Positions 35,857 through 41,591 of a DNA stretch of 41,591 bases are shown piece after piece; within the stretch, counting starts at the first letter, position 1, and every line of letters starts with the position of its first letter. This DNA comes from Fusicatenibacter sp. (GTDB taxonomy: Bacteria; Bacillota; Clostridia; Lachnospirales; Lachnospiraceae), in the NCBI GenBank assembly GCA_017887445.1, contig JAGHIA010000119.1:1-41591 (forward strand). Reading direction: 5' to 3'. The position numbers and the translations under genes are program-made. Below the pieces are notes generated by a model, which ran no database searches, was not told the origin of the DNA, and saw nothing but the letters and a program-made list of their open reading frames with translations.

Positions 35857-36867
35857 ATGGGAGAAATCATCATTCCGCAGGGATATGTCTCTGCGCTGAA
35901 CCTGCACGACACTCAGGTGGCGATCAAGACCGTCAAGGACTTTTTCCAGCAGGAGCTGACCAAGCGTCTGAACCTGCTCCGCGTCACCGCTCCGCTGTTC
36001 GTCAATCCGTCCACCGGTCTGAACGATAATCTGAACGGTGTGGAACGTCCCGTGTCCTTCGAGCTGAAGGATATGGACCACACACCGGCGGAAATCGTCC
36101 ATTCCCTGGCAAAATGGAAACGGTACGCGCTGCAGAAATACGGTTTCGGCCCGGGCGAAGGAATTTATACGGATATGAACGCCATCCGCCGGGACGAGGA
36201 GACCGACAACATCCACTCCATCTATGTGGACCAGTGGGACTGGGAAAAGATCATCACCAAAGAGGAACGGAACGTGGAAACCCTGCGCAAGGTAGTACGC
36301 TCCATTTACAAGACCCTGAAACACACGGAAAAATACATGTCCATCCAGTATGACTACATACAGGAAATCCTTCCGGATGATATTTACTTTATCACCTCCC
36401 AGGAGCTGGAAGACCTTTACCCGGAGCTTTCCCCGAAGGAAAGGGAATACCAGATCGTCCGCGAAAAAGGCGCCATCTTCCTGATGCAGATCGGCGATCT
36501 GCTCAACTCCGGCGTTCCCCACGACGGACGTTCCCCGGACTACGACGACTGGACCCTCAACGGAGACATTATCGTTTATTATCCGGTGCTGGACATCGCT
36601 TTGGAGCTTTCCTCCATGGGAATCCGCGTGGACGCGGAAAGTCTGGCGTCCCAGCTGAAAAAGAGCGGCTGCGAGGACCGCGCCCGCCTGCCGTTCCAGA
36701 AATCCATTCTGGACGGAACCCTGCCGCTGACCATCGGCGGCGGTATCGGCCAGTCCCGCCTGTGCATGTTCTTCCTTCGCAAGGCGCACATTGGGGAAGT
36801 GCAGTGCTCCATCTGGCCGAAAGAATCCCTGGAGGTCACCGACGCCATGGGCATCCAGCTTCTTTAA
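35857..36867 (+). CDS. asnA: Aspartate--ammonia ligase (asparagine synthetase A)
   Basis: 336 aa, full family length. Makes asparagine from aspartate, ammonia and ATP in the cytoplasm. Recognised by the class II synthetase-like sequence with RVTAPLFVNPSTGLNDNLNG, the motif VERPVSFE, the YVDQWDWEKII block, and the C-terminal GGGIGQSRLCM motif 3 arginine. AGAGG precedes ATG 35857. It is a single gene facing away from the LCP gene, ending in its own terminator. A long reading frame lies opposite it but is a shadow of codon bias. Confidence 0.97.
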   Translation: MGEIIIPQGYVSALNLHDTQVAIKTVKDFFQQELTKRLNLLRVTAPLFVNPSTGLNDNLNGVERPVSFELKDMDHTPAEIVHSLAKWKRYALQKYGFGPGEGIYTDMNAIRRDEETDNIHSIYVDQWDWEKIITKEERNVETLRKVVRSIYKTLKHTEKYMSIQYDYIQEILPDDIYFITSQELEDLYPELSPKEREYQIVREKGAIFLMQIGDLLNSGVPHDGRSPDYDDWTLNGDIIVYYPVLDIALELSSMGIRVDAESLASQLKKSGCEDRARLPFQKSILDGTLPLTIGGGIGQSRLCMFFLRKAHIGEVQCSIWPKESLEVTDAMGIQLL

Positions 36868-36961
36868 CGCCTGATCAGGCTTACGGAAAGCCTGGTGAGC
36901 ACTTATTTGGGCCGGTTCTGACATCTGCAGATCCAGACACATTTCTGCCTGCACAAAATAC

Positions 36962-37011
36962 CCGCCGCGGTTTCCTTTTTCAGGAAACCGCAGCGGATAT
37001 TTTTTTGTTTA
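36962..37011 (+). terminator. Terminator of asnA
   Basis: CCGCCGCGGTTTCC pairs with GGAAACCGCAGCGG (one mismatch) and is followed by ATATTTTTTTG. Confidence 0.85.
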
Positions 37012-37033
37012 AACTGCTATCCCAAAGCCTGCA

Positions 37034-37129
37034 GCGCGAAACTGCATGAAATGCAATTTCGCGCCGCGAAGCGTATAACCGTTCCGCAATGCCGAACGGT
37101 CACGGCTATCCAGCCTGCTGAATCGTTAC
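37034..37129 (+). repeat. Mosaic intergenic repeat after the helicase gene
   Basis: Hairpin GCGCGAAACTGCAT-gaa-ATGCAATTTCGCGC (one mismatch), GCGAAGCG core, AACCGTT...AACGGT hairpin and terminal CAGCCTGCTGAATCGTTAC. Same order as 5895-6007 read on the minus strand. It ends 5 nt from the helicase stop. Confidence 0.7.
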
Positions 37130-37133
37130 GATT

Positions 37134-40100
37134 TTAAACGTATTCCAGAAGTCCCAGAAGCTCCTCTCTCGTAAACGACGCGCTTTTCAGCTCGTCGCCG
37201 GAGAGTACCTGCTGGGCCAGCTCTTTTTTTGCCTCCTGAAGCTTGAGGATTTTTTCCTCAATGGTGTTTTTGGCGATCAGCCGGTATACGGTCACCACCT
37301 GCTTCTGGCCGATCCTGTGGGCCCGGTCTGTGGCCTGATTTTCCACCGCCGCGTTCCACCACGGGTCAAAATGGATGACCAGATCCGCCGCCGTCAGATT
37401 CAGTCCCGTACCGCCGGCTTTCAGGGAGATGCAGAACACCGAAACCTCCCCTGCCTGGAACCGCTTCACAAGCTCCGCCCGCTCCTCCTTGCTGGTGGCG
37501 CCGGTGAGCATGATGCTGGAGATTTTCTCCTTCTGCAAACGCTCTGCCAGCAGATCCAGCATGGACGTAAACTGGGAAAACAGCAGCACCCGGTGGCCGC
37601 CCTCCAGCGCGTTTTTCAACAGTTCCATACAAAGTTCCACCTTGGCCGCCGACCCATGATAATCTTCATAGAGCAAGCCCGGATCGCAGCAGATCTGGCG
37701 CAGGCGGGTCAGCTCCGACAGCACCTGGAAACGGCTGTCGCGGAATTCATCCTCCGACTGGCGGGAAAGCTGCATCATCAGCCGTTGTGCCCGCGCCCGG
37801 TACAGTTCACTTTGCTCTCCTTCCAGCTCGGCAAACAGATTTTTCTCAATCTTGTCCGGCAGATCTTTCAGCACATCCTTCTTCAGACGCCGGAGCACAA
37901 AGGGCCGGATCATGGTCTGCAGCTTTTTCAGCGCTTCCTGGTCCTGACTGCGGACAATGGGACTTTCGATCTGCTGGCGGAACTGTTGGTAGCCGTACAG
38001 GAATCCCGGCATCAGATAATCAAAAATACTCCATAGCTCGCTCAGCCGGTTTTCCACCGGCGTTCCGGTCAGGGCGATATGGAAGTCCGCATGGATCTGT
38101 TTGACAGCTTTCGCTCCCTGTGTTGCATGATTTTTGATAAACTGCGCCTCGTCGATCACCTGGCAGAAGAAGCGGATATCCTCATACTCCTCCACATCAC
38201 GTTTCAGCAGGTCATAGGAAGTCACTGCAATCTGGGTTCCGCTCAGGCTGTGGATCAGTTCCTTTCGCTCCGCCCCGTTCCCGGTGATGGTGCGCACCGA
38301 AAGAGACGGCGCAAACCGCTCGATCTCACTTTTCCAGTTATACACCAGAGACGCCGGCGCCACGATCAACGTCAGCTTTTCCTCGCCGGGCCCGGCCTCG
38401 GAAAGCTCCGACAGCAGGAAAACGATCACCTGCAAGGTTTTTCCCAGTCCCATATCGTCCGCCAGGATTCCGCCGAACCCGTTTCGGTACAAGGTTTTCA
38501 GCCATCCGAAGCCCAGCTTCTGATACGGCCGCAGTTTTGCCTGCAGTCCTTTGGGAATCTCAAAATCGTTTTCCTCAATGGTTTTCATATTCCGGATCAG
38601 CGCCCGGAATTCCCGGTTTTTCTCAAACAGGATCTCCTCCTGGTCCCTAAGACACTGGTCCACATACAGGGCCCGGTATTTGGGCAGGAGGATCTTCCCG
38701 CTTTTCAGCTCCGCCTCTGTCAGCTTCAGCTGTTCTCTCATGCCCGCGAGAACACGGATCCCGTCCTCCTCCATATTGACAAAATCGCCGTTTTTCAGGC
38801 GGTAATATTTCTTTTTCCTGTCATAGCGGGACAAAATGGCAGCCAGCTCCTCCGGAGAAAACTCGCTGGCGCTCAGATCCATCTCCAGCAGATTTCCCTC
38901 CAGCGACACGCCGGCGGAAACCCTCGGCGCAGGATGTACACGGATCTCCTTCAGCTCGTCGGAGATGAACACCTCTCCCAACGCCTGCATCTGTTCCAGG
39001 CCGGCGGTCAAAAGCTCGTAAATCTTATCCTCTCCCTGGACCACCATCTCCTCCCGCTCCCCGTCATAAGCGGTGAAATAGGAAATAAGACGCGAATATA
39101 CCTCCATCTCCTTTTTTACGTCCCGGCCGCGGGCCATCTGCCAGATATTGTTGATATCCCTGAAAACGTTAAACCGTTTCTCTCCGTACAGCGCATACAG
39201 TCCACAGGTGACCGTCGTCTTGTCCGGAAGATCCAGGTAAAAAGCAAATTTCACCTCCGGCGGCAGATATTCCGCCAGCATCAGAGAATTGATTTCCACC
39301 TGGAACAGGTTCTGCAAAACCGGAAGGATATTCTGACAGAACACCGGAGCGTCTTCCTCCCCGATGACGCATTCATTTTCCGAGCGTTCTTTCAGATACC
39401 GGAGGAACACCATGATCCCCTCCAGCTTTTCCGTCTCCTTCCGGTATACGGTTCCCTCCTCAAAGAAATATGTATAGAAACGCCCCTCAAAAAATTCAAA
39501 GGAAGAGACAGTAAGCCGCAGCGCCTTTCCCTCCTCGTTCACCTGGATCTTCAGGGGCGGAACTCCCTCCACCAGTGTTCCTTTATAATCTATTTTGAGC
39601 ACATAGCGTACCGTAAAATCCACCGGTTCCAACGTTTCCAGAAAAGAGTCGGCCATCCAGCTTTCTATGGTCATATACCTGTCCGACTCATAGGAATACC
39701 ATCGTCCGTAAGGCGTCTGATACAGTCTTCTTTGCTGACGGGCATGTTCGATAAGATAGCGCACCAGCGGACGGCTTTCCGGCGTAAAGGCCTCCATACA
39801 GTGGAGAAACGAAAGCGCCTCCCCGTAGCTGACCTTCTCCAGATTCATTACCGCCGACGCGAACTGGGAAATGCTTTTCATCACATACATTCTTCCGATC
39901 CCCAGACGGAATTCCGCCTGAAGGTTCATGTGAACAAACTGCAGCTTCGCTTCCAGGCGCACCTGCCCGTTCTGCGCCCCCGGAAGGTACACGGCCTTGT
40001 CCCGCATGGCATAGTTCGCCATAAGCTCCGAGAGGCCTGGACTGGTCTTCGATCCTTTCTGCACTTTCTTTATACGGTTTCCGGTGATAGCGCTTATGGT

Positions 40101-40532
40101 TTTTTTCGCCGGCGCCTCATATGCACCCTTTCGCACGCCCATCTGCTCCAGCAGGGACTCCAGCTCCTCCACCACTTTCTCCTGGCTCTGCGCCAGCTGC
40201 TGCTCCCGCTCTCTCCTGCGCGCCTTTCTCCAGTCCAGATAGGCCAGCATCACCGCCACACAGTGCTTGCACATGCCCCAGTATTTCTGATAGGCCGGAC
40301 AGTCACAGGTATCCGACAGGATCTCGCTTCCCTGCTCGTCCACGGTGATCTCAACCTGATACTCTTCCCCGCTGCTACCTTCTACCTGCGCTGAGATCTT
40401 TGTCACCGGATCGGTCCCGTCCTTCTCCTCCTGCACCTTCAGGTTATGCACCTTACCGTTCAGCCAGACCTGCTGGCCGCGGCTGTAAGTGGTTGAATTT
40501 GTTTCCTGCCTGATATCTGCTCGTGTTATCAT
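37134..40532 (-). CDS. SWIM zinc-finger SNF2-family DNA translocase
   Basis: 1132 aa. An N-terminal SWIM finger (C76, C78, C88, H90: CxCx9CxH), a long SNF2-associated region, then helicase lobe 1 with ILADDMGLGKTLQ (about 689) and IDEAQF (about 796), and lobe 2 with LFSQFTSMLD (about 982) and the motif VI region QATDRAHRIGQ. Such bacterial SNF2 proteins move along or remodel DNA-protein complexes; a direct cellular role is not established. ATG 40532 has GGAG 9 nt upstream. It stands alone with its own promoter. Confidence 0.94.
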   Translation of the reverse strand: MITRADIRQETNSTTYSRGQQVWLNGKVHNLKVQEEKDGTDPVTKISAQVEGSSGEEYQVEITVDEQGSEILSDTCDCPAYQKYWGMCKHCVAVMLAYLDWRKARRREREQQLAQSQEKVVEELESLLEQMGVRKGAYEAPAKKTISAITGNRIKKVQKGSKTSPGLSELMANYAMRDKAVYLPGAQNGQVRLEAKLQFVHMNLQAEFRLGIGRMYVMKSISQFASAVMNLEKVSYGEALSFLHCMEAFTPESRPLVRYLIEHARQQRRLYQTPYGRWYSYESDRYMTIESWMADSFLETLEPVDFTVRYVLKIDYKGTLVEGVPPLKIQVNEEGKALRLTVSSFEFFEGRFYTYFFEEGTVYRKETEKLEGIMVFLRYLKERSENECVIGEEDAPVFCQNILPVLQNLFQVEINSLMLAEYLPPEVKFAFYLDLPDKTTVTCGLYALYGEKRFNVFRDINNIWQMARGRDVKKEMEVYSRLISYFTAYDGEREEMVVQGEDKIYELLTAGLEQMQALGEVFISDELKEIRVHPAPRVSAGVSLEGNLLEMDLSASEFSPEELAAILSRYDRKKKYYRLKNGDFVNMEEDGIRVLAGMREQLKLTEAELKSGKILLPKYRALYVDQCLRDQEEILFEKNREFRALIRNMKTIEENDFEIPKGLQAKLRPYQKLGFGWLKTLYRNGFGGILADDMGLGKTLQVIVFLLSELSEAGPGEEKLTLIVAPASLVYNWKSEIERFAPSLSVRTITGNGAERKELIHSLSGTQIAVTSYDLLKRDVEEYEDIRFFCQVIDEAQFIKNHATQGAKAVKQIHADFHIALTGTPVENRLSELWSIFDYLMPGFLYGYQQFRQQIESPIVRSQDQEALKKLQTMIRPFVLRRLKKDVLKDLPDKIEKNLFAELEGEQSELYRARAQRLMMQLSRQSEDEFRDSRFQVLSELTRLRQICCDPGLLYEDYHGSAAKVELCMELLKNALEGGHRVLLFSQFTSMLDLLAERLQKEKISSIMLTGATSKEERAELVKRFQAGEVSVFCISLKAGGTGLNLTAADLVIHFDPWWNAAVENQATDRAHRIGQKQVVTVYRLIAKNTIEEKILKLQEAKKELAQQVLSGDELKSASFTREELLGLLEYV

Positions 40533-40625
40533 CTTATCTTGCTCCTGTTCCTGGCATGACCGGCTTCCTTTGTACCGGATACTGTTACAAACCGTTATCT
40601 TCTATTTTGTCACGCATATTAATTT

Positions 40626-40655
40626 ATTCTACCGCAAATACTGTCTCTGTGTAAA
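40626..40655 (-). promoter_or_regulatory. Promoter of the SNF2 gene
   Basis: TTTACA (40655-40650), 18-nt spacer and TAGAAT (40631-40626) on the minus strand, about 95 nt before the start codon. Confidence 0.55.
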
Positions 40656-40695
40656 GACGGTACATGAAAAATCAAGAAAACACTATAACAATTCA

Positions 40696-40828
40696 GTAAC
40701 TATGCAGCCAGGTCTGTGCATTTACTGTACAGACCGAATGAAAACGTAAAGCATACAGGCATCCGGCCCATCGCCAAGCGATTTTCCATGGCCGGATGCC
40801 GTAACCATTCAGCTGGCTGAACTGTTAC
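40696..40828 (+). repeat. 133-bp mosaic intergenic repeat, full copy 2
   Basis: Starts GTAACTATGCAGCC and ends GGCTGAACTGTTAC; inner hairpins GGTCTGT/ACAGACC and GGCATCCGGCC/GGCCGGATGCC. It aligns end to end with 30739-30871. A further inverted partner GGTAACAGTTCAGC lies at 40847-40860, so the right end can also fold on itself. Confidence 0.8.
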
Positions 40829-40946
40829 CAAACGCTGGTAACTATCGGTAACAGTTCAGCCCGCCACGATTCCGCGAGGCATTTTCGCACAGAATGTGAG
40901 CCCCCGAGGCCTGCAGCGCGTGACTTCGCTTCGTTTGTGACCTGCT

Positions 40947-40977
40947 CACAGAACTTTTCTTTTTTCTGTGGTACATT
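40947..40977 (+). promoter_or_regulatory. trxA promoter region with inverted repeat
   Basis: TGGTACATT is an extended -10 box (TACATT at 40972-40977) about 88 nt before the trxA start. CACAGAA-N10-TTCTGTG (40947-40970) overlaps the -35 position and may be an operator. Confidence 0.4.
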
Positions 40978-41064
40978 AAACACATCAAAAGTCAACGGGA
41001 GAGCAACGCAGCAAAAGCCGCAGCCTCCCACCCAATACAAAAAAACATCATGGAGGTATATATC

Positions 41065-41382
41065 ATGGCAATCGAAAAAGTAACTGCTCAGAATTTTGAC
41101 GAAAAAGTAAGAAACAACGCAGGAGTAACCGTTGTAGATTTCTTCGCAACCTGGTGCGGACCGTGCAAAATGCTGGCTCCGATCCTGGAGGAGACCGCTT
41201 CCGAGTCCGCGGACGTAACGTTCTGCAAGGTTGACATCGACGAAGAAATGAATCTGGCTACCCAGTATCAGATCATGAGCGTTCCGACGCTGCTGTTCTT
41301 CAAAGGCGGCGAGGTCGTAAAGAAATCCATCGGCCTCATCTCCCAGGACGAACTGGAGGAGTTTATTCAGGAATGCAAGTGA
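41065..41382 (+). CDS. trxA: Thioredoxin
   Basis: 105 aa, normal length. Cytoplasmic disulfide reductase with active site WCGPCK (30-35), DFFATW before it and cis-Pro in SVPTLLFF. Keeps reduced thiols and supplies electrons to enzymes such as ribonucleotide reductase and methionine sulfoxide reductase, recycled by thioredoxin reductase. GGAGG 8 nt before ATG 41065 sets the start; an earlier in-frame ATG at 41050 lacks a site. Confidence 0.96.
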   Translation: MAIEKVTAQNFDEKVRNNAGVTVVDFFATWCGPCKMLAPILEETASESADVTFCKVDIDEEMNLATQYQIMSVPTLLFFKGGEVVKKSIGLISQDELEEFIQECK

Positions 41383-41389
41383 TTGGCTG

Positions 41390-41591
41390 AGCCCTTGGTG
41401 CGATGAGGGCGGACGAAAGCAGGCTGTGGCCGGCGCCATGTGCGTTTGGCGGGCATCTGTGGGGAGACGAGAAAATCTTAACGGCCCGGAGGCGTTCCGG
41501 ACGGGGCAGATTCCGTGCTGCCAGCACGGAATCTGAGGCGCACTGAACCGGGAAATCATAAAGATTTCCTGGTGAATTGCGCCGGTCCCCG
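41390..41591 (+). other. Strongly structured non-coding region downstream of trxA (cut by the window)
   Basis: GC-rich and without a supported ORF. Perfect 13-bp hairpin 41507-41519 / 41523-41535 (loop gcc) next to a long hairpin 41537-41583 (GGCGCA...TGCGCC outer stem; inner CCGGGAAATC / GATTTCCTGG with loop ATAAA). CGGGG at 41502-41506 can pair with CCCCG at 41587-41591, closing a three-way junction. Upstream stems such as GCCCT/AGGGC add to it. It may be a structured RNA or leader for a gene beyond the window. Confidence 0.5.

Noticed and set aside
35572-36954. 460-codon open frame on the minus strand covering asnA
   Set aside because: Exact antisense shadow of a well recognised asparagine synthetase; no ribosome binding site and low-complexity codon pattern.
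38079-40394. 771-codon open frame on the plus strand opposite the SNF2 gene
   Set aside because: The minus frame carries complete helicase motifs; the plus frame has no recognisable domain.
22629-40532. A complete Zorya system using the SNF2 helicase as ZorD
   Set aside because: The helicase is 12 kb away beyond unrelated housekeeping units, has a SWIM finger and its own promoter; no ZorC or ZorE is seen.
40825-41559. 244-codon minus-strand frame opposite thioredoxin
   Set aside because: Antisense shadow of trxA extended through non-coding sequence.
41540-41591. Cobalamin riboswitch, suggested by GGGAA and GGTG near the window end
   Set aside because: GGGAAATC pairs with GATTTCC in a simple hairpin, which the cobalamin core does not do; the conserved ACTGT box is not visible.

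Overview
The window looks like chromosome from a Gram-positive anaerobe of the Clostridia, most likely Lachnospiraceae. The evidence is moderate GC, strong GGAGG-type ribosome binding sites, ATG/GTG/TTG starts, TTGACA/TATAAT-type promoters with 17-nt spacers, and gene content typical of that group: a WbaP-type sugar transferase, LCP protein, CarD, repeat-rich amidase, Rpn-family protein, heterodimeric ABC exporter and an asnA synthetase. This placement is inference; no marker gene in the window names the genus.

Layout. 1-1382: 3'-truncated polyprenyl glycosylphosphotransferase. 1999-4320: membrane sensor with a degenerate GGDEF and an intact EAL domain. 4663-5553: Rpn-family nuclease-like protein. 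5760-5832: tRNA-Phe(GAA). 6149-25129: thirteen tightly packed genes on the minus strand. 25491-26330: Cof-type HAD phosphatase. 26415-30543: two-subunit ABC exporter plus MarR regulator. 30871-31380: CarD. 31579-33987: secreted N-acetylmuramoyl-L-alanine amidase with wall-binding repeats. 34325-35452: LCP ligase. 35857-36867 (+): asnA. 37134-40532: SWIM/SNF2 helicase. 41065-41382 (+): thioredoxin, followed by a strongly structured non-coding tail that runs off the window.

The centre of interest is the thirteen-gene operon. In order of transcription it encodes a MotA/ExbB/ZorA-like channel with a long cytoplasmic tail, a MotB/ZorB-like partner, a SEDS (FtsW/RodA) glycan polymerase with an unusual extracellular insertion, a signal-peptide membrane protein with a coiled coil, a zinc-ribbon TRAFAC-like GTPase, a 1033-aa GAP1-like membrane protein, a small membrane protein, a class B penicillin-binding protein with intact SxxK/SxN/KTG motifs, a Ser/Thr kinase, a vWA protein, an unknown protein, a second TRAFAC-like GTPase and a last unknown protein. 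Genes overlap by 1-4 bases or are separated by at most about 40 bases. A good promoter with an overlapping inverted repeat lies upstream. I read it as one envelope-spanning machine that links proton-motive force, peptidoglycan synthesis, kinase signalling and paired GTPases. GAP1/double-GTPase pairs have been proposed computationally as conflict-system components; I do not know of a characterised system with this full composition.

Intergenic regions carry at least two interspersed palindromic repeat families. One (6084-6142 and 25414-25464) brackets the thirteen-gene operon. The other is a mosaic element, including two 133-bp copies with terminal inverted repeats (30739-30871 and 40696-40828), that usually abuts gene ends.
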